The position numbers and the translations under genes are program-made. Under the pieces are notes generated by a model that saw nothing but the letters and a program-made list of their open reading frames with translations, did no database searches and had not been told where the DNA came from. Shown one piece after another: positions 17,316-25,277 of a stretch of DNA of 53,304 nucleotides (positions are counted from its first letter, which is position 1; every line of letters starts with the position of its first letter). Source of the DNA: Lentisphaerae bacterium GWF2_38_69 (GTDB lineage Bacteria > Verrucomicrobiota > Lentisphaeria > Victivallales > GWF2-38-69); assembly GCA_001803205.1 (NCBI GenBank), contig MHBE01000061.1:1-53304 (forward strand). Direction: 5' to 3'.

Positions 17316-18308
17316 ATGAAAAGAAAAGAAAATAAATCTCAGATTGTTATTTATCAGACTGAAGACGGACAAACAAAAGTAAATGTCCAGATCCAGGATG
17401 ACACTGTTTGGCTTACACAGGATCAGATGGCTGCGTTGTTTGATAAATCCAAGTCAACAATTAACGAACATATACAGAATGTTTACGAAGAGAAAGAGCT
17501 TGGTATTGAAGAAACTATGAGAAAATTCGGAATTTCCGAATTTTCTACCAAGCCTACAAACTTTTATAACCTCGATGTGATTATTTCCGTTGGTTATAGA
17601 GTCAAGTCTCAGAGAGGCACACAGTTTCGTATCTGGGCTACGCAGAGGCTTAAGGAATATATCATCAAAGGATTTACCCTTGATGACGAAAGGCTTAAAC
17701 AGGGCGGACAAAAGGCTAGGTATTTTGAGGAACTCCTGCAGAGAATTAGGGATATTCGTTCCAGTGAAAGGAATTTCTATCAGAAGGTTACAGATATTTA
17801 TGCTACAAGTATTGATTACCGTAAGGATGATGAACTGACGAAAGAGTTTTTTGCCACAGTTCAGAACAAGATGCATTTTGCAATTCATGGCAAAACTGCA
17901 GCTGAAATAATTAACGAACGGGCGGACAGTTCCAAACCAATGATGGGGCTTACCAACTTCGGCCGGAAATACATAACAGCCCATGATGTAAAAATCGCAA
18001 AGAACTACCTGAATGAAAAAGAGTTAAAACAGCTTAACCTTATTGTTTCACTCTTTCTGGATTTAGCCGAATTGCAGGCTACAAACGAAATCCCTATGAC
18101 AATGAAAGAGTGGATTCAGAAGCTGGATGACTTTCTGAAACTCAGCGGCAAGAAACTTCTTTTGAATGCAGGGAAAGTTAGCCATAGTGAAGCTGTCCTG
18201 AAAGCCGAATCAGAGTTTGAAAAATTTCGTTTGGAGCGAGACAAGAGCTATGTTTCCGACTTTGACAGAGCCGTAAAAGAACTTATGGAGAAGGAAGGTA
18301 ATGTTTAG
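17316..18308 (+). CDS. RhuM family protein
   Basis: 330-residue RhuM-type protein, named for a Salmonella pathogenicity-island gene of unknown biochemistry. The N-terminal HTH-like part is VWLTQDQMAALFDKSKSTI. The shared core is FYNLDVIISVGYRVKS and RGTQFRIWATQRLKEYI. The C-terminal half is the full RhuM domain (FYQKVTDIYATSIDY, FFATVQNKMHFAIHG, AEIINERAD). It shares the first 130 residues' plan with the RhuM-Fic protein at 7648 but has no Fic motif. A perfect 27-nt palindrome lies at codons 69-77, at the position equivalent to the one in the RhuM-Fic gene. Confidence 0.9.
   Translation: MKRKENKSQIVIYQTEDGQTKVNVQIQDDTVWLTQDQMAALFDKSKSTINEHIQNVYEEKELGIEETMRKFGISEFSTKPTNFYNLDVIISVGYRVKSQRGTQFRIWATQRLKEYIIKGFTLDDERLKQGGQKARYFEELLQRIRDIRSSERNFYQKVTDIYATSIDYRKDDELTKEFFATVQNKMHFAIHGKTAAEIINERADSSKPMMGLTNFGRKYITAHDVKIAKNYLNEKELKQLNLIVSLFLDLAELQATNEIPMTMKEWIQKLDDFLKLSGKKLLLNAGKVSHSEAVLKAESEFEKFRLERDKSYVSDFDRAVKELMEKEGNV
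17520..17546 (+). repeat. 27-nt perfect palindrome (13-1-13) within rhuM
   Basis: Left arm AGAAAATTCGGAA at 17520-17532, centre T at 17533, right arm the exact reverse complement at 17534-17546. It encodes RKFGISEFS, just before the NFYNLDVIISVGYR motif. The sequence is unrelated to the 7844 palindrome, but length, centre and position in the gene are the same. Confidence 0.9.
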
Positions 18309-18313
18309 AACAA

Positions 18314-18457
18314 GTGCCGCCACACCCTGCAGTAGGCTCACGGAAAGGGACAAAGTTTTTAACTAAGATTGATACAGGTGCAAAAAAGACAGCGAAATAT
18401 AGATTGCCATCAGGTGAGATGACAGACTTTTTATTTGCAGAAGGCAAATGCAAATAA
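18314..18457 (+). CDS. possible small GTG-start ORF (47 aa)
   Basis: Begins 5 nt after the rhuM stop and encodes a basic peptide containing GSRKGTKFLTKIDTGAKKTA and LPSGEMTDF. The codon pattern looks coding, but there is no clear ribosome site and I do not recognise the family. It could be the 3' remnant of a larger gene. Confidence 0.3.
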   Translation: MPPHPAVGSRKGTKFLTKIDTGAKKTAKYRLPSGEMTDFLFAEGKCK

Positions 18458-18638
18458 ATATTAAAGTATTTAATAATAAATATATACAATTAATTTATTT
18501 GCAAATGGTCGGATAATGCTAAACAATAGAGCAGATTTTTAAGAGGATTACTATTGCTCCGGTTTTTGCGGGAAGGTTTAGGCAATTAAATAAGTTGTCT
18601 TTTTCCTTATGAATAAAATAAAAATGAAAAGAAATTGA
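18458..18638. other. non-coding AT-rich stretch in the relic zone
   Basis: No convincing ORF, hairpin or promoter is seen. It separates two gene relics downstream of rhuM and is itself probably debris. Confidence 0.3.
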
Positions 18639-18935
18639 AGGGGAAAGATAATCGACAAAGAGATAAGAGAGCTGGCCGGAAATCTTGTAAGCCTTGGCGC
18701 GAAAGCTGTTTGTCTCTATTCCAAAGAGGTAGATGCAGTCATTGATTCGGACAGTAAAGATAAACATCTGATAGAGATGCTTCTGGACGGGATGTTGGGG
18801 TTCTGCTGGGATAAAAATATGCTCAAATTGTATAAAAAGTTATGCCGGTATTATTACGGCATAGATTCTTATGCCATTGCAAGTTATGTTATTGCATACA
18901 GAGAAATGTGGGACAGTGAGAGTTTGAGAAAATAG
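18639..18935 (+). pseudogene. hypothetical gene remnant without a normal start codon
   Basis: An open frame follows the in-frame TGA at 18636 and ends with TAG at 18933. The protein-like reading runs KEIRELAGNLVSLGAKAVC, then DKHLIEMLLDGMLGFCW and KLYKKLCRYYYGID, ending REMWDSESLRK. That composition looks coding. The purine-rich AAGGGGAAAG at 18638-18647 is placed like a ribosome site, but it is followed by ATA-ATC, with no ATG, GTG or TTG until codon 45. Either it initiates at a rare codon or the start has been mutated. The family is unknown to me. Confidence 0.5.
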
Positions 18936-18989
18936 TATATTAGAGACAAAGTGAAATATTTTTATAGATAAATATTTGAGAAAGTTAAG

Positions 18990-19955
18990 ATGAGATTAGA
19001 TGAACTTTTTGAAGACTTGCCTAATAAAGATTGTAAGCTTTCGGAAATCTCAATTAGGAAAGTTCAGGCGTTCCTTGTGGAATCGGGCACGAAATTCAAG
19101 GTAAACAGAAAGAATCTTGATGCGTTTCTGACCAGTATTGGCGTTTACAAAAATGGCAGTGTGAATAATGCCGGAGTTCTTATGTTTGCCGGCAATGGTA
19201 ACAAACTTATGCCTCATTCCGAGATTATCTGCGGTGCATTCAAGGGAACGACTAAGACTTTTATATATGACCGCAAAGATATTCGTGATGACCTTTTGTC
19301 TCAGCTGAACGAAGCTATGGCTTTTATTCAGAGGCAGCTTAACATTCGCAGCGAAATCAGGGGACTTGACCGCTTTGATATTTATGAGCTTCCCATTGAT
19401 GCATTGCGTGAGGCTCTGGTAAATGCCATTATTCATAGGGATTACAGCTTCAGAGGAGCAAGTATTTCAGTGGAAGTGTACGATGATCGCGTGGAAATTG
19501 TTAGTCCGGGAACCCTGCCAGCCGGCCTTGAAGAAAAAAATTTAGGAAAAATCTCTGTTAGAAGAAATCTGATCTTAGGAGATCTTTTTCATAGAATGGG
19601 CAAGGTGGAGCGTATTGGTTCGGGTATAGGCAGGATGAAGGAGTTTATGGCAGAGGCCAGACTAGAGCCGCCTAAGTTTGAGATTACGAACTTCTTCAGG
19701 GCTGTTTTTTACCGTAATACAGATTACTCTTTGAAGAAAAGTTCGGGAGAAAAGGTCGGAGAAAAATTATCGGGAAACCAGCGCAAAATACTTGAATTAA
19801 TTACTAATGATCCGGTAATTTCCGCACGGCAATTAGCTGATATTATAGGAATATCCCACAGGAAAACCGAAGAAAACATTGCCAAGTTGAAAACCAAAGG
19901 GTTCCTTCGTCGCGTCGGCTCTGCCAAAGGCGGCCGCTGGGAGATAGTGAAATGA
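18990..19955 (+). CDS. RecG-like/AlbA-type ATP-binding protein, N-terminally shortened
   Basis: Resembles the group often annotated as 'ATP-dependent DNA helicase RecG-related' or AlbA_2/Schlafen-like. The GHKL-type ATPase C-terminal domain is visible in LREALVNAIIHRDYSFRG, DDRVEIVSPGTLP and RIGSGIGRM. A C-terminal winged helix follows (ISARQLADIIGISHRKTEENI). Family members usually have about 130 more N-terminal residues forming the AlbA_2 domain. Here the protein begins directly at the linker (KLSEISIRKVQAFL), so that domain is missing. It may act as a transcription regulator or be a decaying relic. Relics flank it on both sides. Confidence 0.75.
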   Translation: MRLDELFEDLPNKDCKLSEISIRKVQAFLVESGTKFKVNRKNLDAFLTSIGVYKNGSVNNAGVLMFAGNGNKLMPHSEIICGAFKGTTKTFIYDRKDIRDDLLSQLNEAMAFIQRQLNIRSEIRGLDRFDIYELPIDALREALVNAIIHRDYSFRGASISVEVYDDRVEIVSPGTLPAGLEEKNLGKISVRRNLILGDLFHRMGKVERIGSGIGRMKEFMAEARLEPPKFEITNFFRAVFYRNTDYSLKKSSGEKVGEKLSGNQRKILELITNDPVISARQLADIIGISHRKTEENIAKLKTKGFLRRVGSAKGGRWEIVK

Positions 19956-19965
19956 GGGAAAATGA

Positions 19966-20196
19966 TTTTATTCCCGCGCATGGAAATTGTCTGATGAGTC
20001 CTATGAGACTTATAGGGAATTCTTTGAGGCAAGACCTCCGGAAACTGTGGCAAACATTCTTATCTGCATTATCTATCAATGCAATTACCTGCTGGATCGT
20101 CAGATAAAACGGGTTGAGCAGGATTTTATAAAAGAAGGCGGACTCAGGGAACGCATGTTTAATGCAAGATTGAATTTCAGAAACAAAAAAACTTAA
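19966..20196 (+). pseudogene. 3' remnant of a four-helix-bundle suffix domain protein
   Basis: The open frame after a TGA at 19963 reads SDESYETYREFFEARPPE, VANILICIIYQCNYLLDRQI and FIKEGGLRERM. From memory this matches only the C-terminal part of the 'four helix bundle suffix domain' family, which are normally near 180-200 residues. No start codon precedes the conserved part except TTG 19987. It ends 16 nt before hpdC, so it marks the right edge of the island. Confidence 0.6.
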
Positions 20197-20212
20197 TGGA
20201 GCTAAGAGGAAT

Positions 20213-20473
20213 ATGATGACTACTAAGTACACATGTAAGGACTGTAAGTTTTATTTACCGGTGGATGTTTTCAAAGGAATGTGCAAACTCTCGAAGGAAG
20301 CAGTTTCACCTGATAAAGAAGCAACGGCAAATTTTCAGAAGAATCAGAAGTGCAAGTTCTGCGCTAACTTCAGCAGTTCAGAGAGCAATGAATTTTTAGG
20401 AAAATGTAAGAATAATTATGATGCATATCCCGATATGATTGCTGTGACATGCGACCTTTTCAAATGGAAATAG
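20213..20473 (+). CDS. hpdC: 4-hydroxyphenylacetate decarboxylase small iron-sulfur subunit
   Basis: 86-residue cysteine-rich protein, the size of HpdC (about 85). In characterised decarboxylases this subunit carries two [4Fe-4S] clusters and regulates the large subunit. Cysteines are at 8, 11, 24, 47, 50, 65 and 80. The C47-x2-C50 / C65 / C80 set fits cluster two. For cluster one, C8, C11 and C24 are present, but the fourth ligand expected near residue 40 is missing (ATANFQ). AAGAGGA precedes the start; Met1 or Met2 may initiate. It overlaps the activase gene. hpdB is 17.4 kb away, unlike the contiguous hpdBCA order known elsewhere. Confidence 0.82.
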   Translation: MMTTKYTCKDCKFYLPVDVFKGMCKLSKEAVSPDKEATANFQKNQKCKFCANFSSSESNEFLGKCKNNYDAYPDMIAVTCDLFKWK

Positions 20474-21405
20474 ATAGAAAAATCTACGGGACGATTTTTG
20501 ATATTCAGGGGCACTCGGTGCATGATGGGCCTGGTAGCAGAACCCTGATTTTTCTGAAAGGATGCCCGATGAAGTGCCGCTGGTGCTCAAATCCTGAAGG
20601 ACAGAATTTATTTCCTGAACCGCTGTATCTAAAACAGAAATGCATTTATGACTCTCTATGTGTCAGAGGTTGCCCCGAGAGAGCAATAAAAATAGATAAC
20701 GATATTTTACTTGTTGACAGGAAAAAATGTGCCAATTGCAAAGAATACCTATGTGCGAAGGTTTGTTGCAGCGGAGCATTGAGAATAGCTGGACGAAGAG
20801 TATCTATTGATGAAGTTTTTACAATAATTCAAAGAGACAGAGCTTTTTGGGGTAATGATGGAGGCGTAACTCTTACAGGAGGAGAACCTCTTATGCAAGG
20901 TGAATTTACTTTGAATTTGCTCAGGAAATGTTATGATTCATACATTCATACTGCAATAGAGACCTGCGGCTATGTAAGTAATAAGACCGTAAAGAGTGTT
21001 TTGCCGTATCTGGACTGGATATTTTTTGACCTTAAACATATAAATGAGAAGAAACATATTGAGGCTACAGGAGTTTCCAATAAACTTATTCTTGATAATG
21101 TGAAGCTTGTTGCGTCTGAATTTAAAGGCAGACTTATTTTCAGGATAGTGATTATTCCGGACTACAATGATTCTGATGAGGAGACAAAAGCTTTTGCAGA
21201 TTTTATTAACTCTTTGCCTCTTAAAATAAAAGAGGTAAATATTCTTCCTCTTCACCATATGGGAAAGGAAAAATATGCGATGTCAGGAAGAGATTATTAT
21301 TTTTCTGATATTATATACGAAAATGAAGAGAGGCTTTTTGAGATTAAAAGAATTTTTAACAAAAATAATATAGAATGCAATATAGGGGCAGATACGCCTT
21401 TTTAG
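20464..21405 (+). CDS. hpdA: glycyl-radical enzyme activase for the decarboxylase
   Basis: Radical SAM enzyme that installs the glycyl radical on HpdB (Gly894). The SAM-binding cluster motif is Cys34-x3-Cys38-x2-Cys41 (GCPMKCRWCSNPEG), just after FDIQGHSVHDGPGSRT. Two further ferredoxin-like cysteine groups follow (CIYDSLCVRGCPE and CANCKEYLCAKVCC), as in the longer activases of this subclass. GGVTLTGGEPL is the conserved GGE segment. ATG 20464 gives 313 residues and overlaps the hpdC stop; ATG 20449 would add five residues. Confidence 0.88.
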   Translation: MEIDRKIYGTIFDIQGHSVHDGPGSRTLIFLKGCPMKCRWCSNPEGQNLFPEPLYLKQKCIYDSLCVRGCPERAIKIDNDILLVDRKKCANCKEYLCAKVCCSGALRIAGRRVSIDEVFTIIQRDRAFWGNDGGVTLTGGEPLMQGEFTLNLLRKCYDSYIHTAIETCGYVSNKTVKSVLPYLDWIFFDLKHINEKKHIEATGVSNKLILDNVKLVASEFKGRLIFRIVIIPDYNDSDEETKAFADFINSLPLKIKEVNILPLHHMGKEKYAMSGRDYYFSDIIYENEERLFEIKRIFNKNNIECNIGADTPF

Positions 21406-21420
21406 ATATAGGAGAGAAAA

Positions 21421-22629
21421 ATGTTTTTTAAAGATGTGGTATGGACACCGGACGATCCTATTCTCGGGCTTTTTGACATTTTCAAAAAGGATCCAAGACA
21501 GGATAAAGTAAATCTAATAGTAGGAGTTTATAAGGATGCTGAAGGAAATACTCCGATTCTAGAATCGGTCAAGCTGGCTGAAAAATATCTTTTTGAGAAT
21601 GAAAAATCTAAGGCATACCTGGGTATTTCAGGTTCCGTTGAGTATTGCGAATTAGTTAAAAGGCTGGTTCTAGGCAATGATCATGACTTAATTAAAGAAG
21701 GATGTGTAGAAGCAATTCAGACACCGGGAGGGAGCGGCGCGCTGAGACTGGCTGCTGACTTTCTTTACGAAAATAATCCCAAAGCCAAAATCCATCTCAG
21801 CGACCCTACATGGGATAATCATGCTAATGTCTTTCATCATGCCGGATTGGAAATAGCATATTATCCATATTACGATACTGAAACAAAAGGCATCAAATTT
21901 GATGAACTTATCTCTTACCTGAAAAAAGTACCAAATGGCGATGTCGTTCTATTTCACGCATGCTGTCATAACCCTACCGGAACTGATCTTAATGAGGAGC
22001 AGTGGAAAGAGATTTCCAGATTATCCTCAAAAAAGAAGTTTCTTGTATTCTTTGACTTTGCTTACCAGGGAATGGGCGATTCTATGGAAGAAGATTCTTT
22101 TGCAATTAGAATATTTGCAGAGGAAAACAGAGCTTTCATGGCAGCTTATTCATGTTCTAAGAATTTTGCTATTTATAATGAACGAACCGGAGCGCTTGTG
22201 ATATCAGCAGAAAAGCCTGAGCATGCTAGAAATGTCATGTCACAGCTCAAATTATGCGCCAGGGGCAATTATTCAAACCCTCCTTCTCATGGAGCAGCAG
22301 TAGTAACAACTGTTCTGAAAATTCCTGAAATAAGATCTTTATGGAAACAGGAACTAATAGCGATGTGCGGAAGGATAAAGACATATAGACAGATATTTGT
22401 AGATACTCTTAAAAATTATGGTTCAAAACGCGATTTCAGCTTTATCACCAAACAAAAGGGTATGTTTTCATACTCTTCCCTTTCTCATGAACAGGTTATG
22501 AAACTGCGTGAAGATTATGGCGTGTATATGCTGCTGTCAGGCAGGATTAATATAGCAAGTTTGAATCATCACAATCTTGACAGAGTCTGTACATCAATCG
22601 TTGATGTTCTGAGCGACGGCGAGGGATAA
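21421..22629 (+). CDS. class I aminotransferase, aromatic/aspartate type
   Basis: PLP enzyme of the AspC/TyrB group, 402 residues. Seen are KVNLIVGVYKDAEGNTPIL, YLGISGSVEY, the HNPTG motif and the PLP lysine in SCSKNFAIYNERTG (Lys247). It begins 15 nt after hpdA with GGAGAG upstream. Beside a 4-hydroxyphenylacetate decarboxylase the natural role is tyrosine transamination to 4-hydroxyphenylpyruvate, the first step toward p-cresol. Aspartate aminotransferase activity cannot be excluded. The oxidative decarboxylation step that would link the two is not encoded in the window. Confidence 0.88.
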   Translation: MFFKDVVWTPDDPILGLFDIFKKDPRQDKVNLIVGVYKDAEGNTPILESVKLAEKYLFENEKSKAYLGISGSVEYCELVKRLVLGNDHDLIKEGCVEAIQTPGGSGALRLAADFLYENNPKAKIHLSDPTWDNHANVFHHAGLEIAYYPYYDTETKGIKFDELISYLKKVPNGDVVLFHACCHNPTGTDLNEEQWKEISRLSSKKKFLVFFDFAYQGMGDSMEEDSFAIRIFAEENRAFMAAYSCSKNFAIYNERTGALVISAEKPEHARNVMSQLKLCARGNYSNPPSHGAAVVTTVLKIPEIRSLWKQELIAMCGRIKTYRQIFVDTLKNYGSKRDFSFITKQKGMFSYSSLSHEQVMKLREDYGVYMLLSGRINIASLNHHNLDRVCTSIVDVLSDGEG

Positions 22630-22633
22630 GCTA

Positions 22634-23866
22634 TTGACAGTTATTGTAATAATCTTTTCAATAGTTTATCTGGGCATGATGCTTGGAGGAATTCCGTATC
22701 TTAAAGTGAATCGTGCTGCTATTGCGCTTATCGGGGCGGTAATTCTCATTGCCTGGCACCTGATTTCTCCTGCCAACGCTGTATCAAGCGTTGATTTTGA
22801 GACGCTAGCACTTCTTTTTGGGTTAATGCTTATTTCCGTTCAATTTGATATGTGCGGTCTCTATACCGAGATTTCCAGGTTTGTCGGAAATTTTAAGGTT
22901 TCTCCTCCTGTCTTCCTTGCTCTGGTGACAGCTCTTGCCGGAATCTTATCGGCTTTTCTTACCAACGATGTAGTAGCCGTTGCTATAACTCCAGTCATAT
23001 TAAGTATCTGTATCAATAGAAAGTTAAACCCTGTTCCCTTTATGCTAGGAATAGCCTTTGCCACAAACTCAGGAGCCATAGCAACTTTTGTCGGAAGCCC
23101 TCAGAATATGCTTATAGCTGAAAAGCTTCAATTAAGTTTTGTCTCATTTTTTACCTATACTGCTGTGCCATCGGTTTTAGCCCTTATAACAGGCTGGGCA
23201 ATTCTGGTATATTTCTATAGAAAATCATGGGACTTACCGGATTCCATAATAAATACAAGAATGAAACTTCCGGAAGTTTTATTTATGAAGTCTGAATCAG
23301 TTAAGGGACTTGTTACAATAGTTATGGTTATAGGATATTTTATTTTTACCAGTGACGACAGAGGGATTGTAGCAATTACAGCTGGAGCTTTTCTGCTGAT
23401 GAATGCCCACTATAAATCTCAGGAAATGATAGAGAAAGTTGACTGGAACCTCCTGATATTGTTTTTCGGGCTTTTTATAGTCAATGGAGCAATGAACACG
23501 ACGGGTATTCCTCAGTCGATAGTAGAAACTTTGGGCAGGCATGGTTTTGATCTTCATGAATCTGTCCCTCTCTTTATTACTACTGCTGTTCTTAGCGATA
23601 TTGTTTCAAATGTCCCAAGTGTTATGCTTCTTCTTCCTTACGCAAGTGATCAGTTTTCAGGACCGCTAATGGCAATCGCCAGCGGTTTATCAAGTAATCT
23701 TATAGTTATTGGGAGCCTGGCAAATATTATTGTTGTGGATGCGGTAGCTTCAAGAGGATTAAAAATTTCATTCTGGGAGTTTGCAAAATCGGGCATTCCG
23801 GTAAGTATTATATCAATGCTGATTGGAGCGGCATGGATATATCTTATAGCTGTGTTTGCTCGCTGA
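22634..23866 (+). CDS. SLC13/ArsB-superfamily permease
   Basis: Integral membrane protein of 410 residues with about ten hydrophobic segments. The signature AFLTNDVVAVAITP and a second half-repeat (DIVSNVPSVMLLLP) are the paired transport motifs of the ion-transporter superfamily that includes ArsB, NhaD and SLC13 carriers. GSPQNMLIA is also typical. The start is TTG 22634, four nucleotides after the aminotransferase stop; ATG 22676 is the alternative. Position in the operon suggests import of an aromatic acid or export of an acidic product, but the substrate cannot be read from sequence. Confidence 0.82.
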   Translation: MTVIVIIFSIVYLGMMLGGIPYLKVNRAAIALIGAVILIAWHLISPANAVSSVDFETLALLFGLMLISVQFDMCGLYTEISRFVGNFKVSPPVFLALVTALAGILSAFLTNDVVAVAITPVILSICINRKLNPVPFMLGIAFATNSGAIATFVGSPQNMLIAEKLQLSFVSFFTYTAVPSVLALITGWAILVYFYRKSWDLPDSIINTRMKLPEVLFMKSESVKGLVTIVMVIGYFIFTSDDRGIVAITAGAFLLMNAHYKSQEMIEKVDWNLLILFFGLFIVNGAMNTTGIPQSIVETLGRHGFDLHESVPLFITTAVLSDIVSNVPSVMLLLPYASDQFSGPLMAIASGLSSNLIVIGSLANIIVVDAVASRGLKISFWEFAKSGIPVSIISMLIGAAWIYLIAVFAR

Positions 23867-23894
23867 ATAAATATATAAATAAAGAAGATAACCT

Positions 23895-24599
23895 ATGCAA
23901 AAAGTAAATATATCTCTTGTGGCATTTGATGCCGATGACACGCTGTGGGACAATGAACCAAAGTATAAGAAAGCAGAAAAGTTTTTCGTAGAGATACTCT
24001 CAAAATATGTCGACGAGAAAGTAATATCAGATGAACTGCTAAAAACTGAAATACAAAACCTTCCCATATGCGGTTATGGAACAAAATCATTCTGCATGTC
24101 TATGATGGAAACTGCTATGAGGATAACGGATTTTAGGATTTCTACAAAAGAACTATCCAAAATCTATGATCTAGCCAAATCTCTCTTAAAACACCCTGTT
24201 GAGGTATATGAAGGAGTAGCCGAAACTCTTGAATATATGGCAAAAAAATATCCTCTTGCGCTAATAACCAAAGGTGATACACTTGAGCAGGAGAGAAAAC
24301 TCTTAGGCTCAGGATTGATGGCTAAATTCGACTTTATAGAAATTGTGAATGAAAAGGATGAAAAGACTTATTCTGACCTTATCAGAAAATTCAGAGTTCA
24401 GCCTTCTAATTTTCTCATGATAGGCAATTCTCCCAAGTCGGATATTCTGCCGGTTTTAAAAATTGGTGGAAATGCTGTCTATATTCCTTCAGCGGAGCTT
24501 TGGACTCACGAATCGACTGACGAGGCAAAATTTAATTCTTTTGGCAGCTGCTACAGAAAAATCGATAAAATAAGAGACCTAATGACCCTTACTATCTAG
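23895..24599 (+). CDS. HAD-superfamily hydrolase
   Basis: Haloacid-dehalogenase-type phosphatase, 234 residues. Motif I is Asp12-x-Asp14-x-Thr16 (FDADDTLWDNE), motif II is LALITKGD and motif IV is MIGNSPKSDI. The middle insert forms a helical cap (C1). The substrate is unknown. It is 28 nt downstream of the permease and may be the last gene of the tyrosine unit. Its stop abuts the next gene. Confidence 0.88.
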   Translation: MQKVNISLVAFDADDTLWDNEPKYKKAEKFFVEILSKYVDEKVISDELLKTEIQNLPICGYGTKSFCMSMMETAMRITDFRISTKELSKIYDLAKSLLKHPVEVYEGVAETLEYMAKKYPLALITKGDTLEQERKLLGSGLMAKFDFIEIVNEKDEKTYSDLIRKFRVQPSNFLMIGNSPKSDILPVLKIGGNAVYIPSAELWTHESTDEAKFNSFGSCYRKIDKIRDLMTLTI

Positions 24600-24600
24600 C

Positions 24601-25272
24601 ATGGCGCACTTCCGGAAAACTCTTTTTATATTTAACTTCATTTTGCTGTGCTCTACTGTTTCTTTCGCGGGAAAATTTGCCGAACTTGATTCTCCTGATA
24701 CAGAACAGGGATATCTGGCATATTTGCTAATTAACGAAAATCCATTTCCCGGAGAAAAAGGATATCAGAGTATCGAGGATTCTAAAAAAGGAATGAGGCA
24801 AATCCTTTGGGTTATAAACAATAGATTAAATGAGATACCTGAAGGGTATACCCAGTTTCAGATAGCCAATGTAAAAACAAAGAGTGTAACAAATATAATT
24901 ACGGCTAAAGGGCAGTGCGAGGGTTTTCATATGGATGACAAAGGAAAACCCTCATTTGAAAACAGAGTTCAGGAAAGGATAAATTACCTTCTTAAAATAG
25001 CCAATAGCGGAAAGGGACCAGGGAAATTCGCTGAACTCCTGAATTATGCAAAAACTATTTCACGCAACTATATTGATTACTTAAAAATATATAAACCTGA
25101 CATATTTATGGACTTGTTTGTGATTAACAGGATAGATGTAACAGGAAGAGGTTATTCATGGATGACAAATCGTGATTATTACAATCCTGGAGGAGATTAC
25201 ATTTCCATTCCTGATAAATACGACGGATCGATTAGCGGCAATAGGTTTTTTACACTCAAAAAGAGGAATTGA
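24601..25272 (+). CDS. exported hypothetical protein (223 aa)
   Basis: A signal peptide is evident: basic start, hydrophobic FIFNFILLCSTVSFAG, with cleavage likely after SFA. The mature part contains YLAYLLINENPFPGEKGY, WVINNRLNEIPEGYTQF and a C-terminal SGNRFFTL. This gives a faint impression of the SleB/cell-wall-hydrolase-like fold, but I cannot support it with catalytic residues. It begins one base after the HAD stop and its stop overlaps the region of the next start. Confidence 0.6.
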   Translation: MAHFRKTLFIFNFILLCSTVSFAGKFAELDSPDTEQGYLAYLLINENPFPGEKGYQSIEDSKKGMRQILWVINNRLNEIPEGYTQFQIANVKTKSVTNIITAKGQCEGFHMDDKGKPSFENRVQERINYLLKIANSGKGPGKFAELLNYAKTISRNYIDYLKIYKPDIFMDLFVINRIDVTGRGYSWMTNRDYYNPGGDYISIPDKYDGSISGNRFFTLKKRN

Positions 25273-25277
25273 GATAT

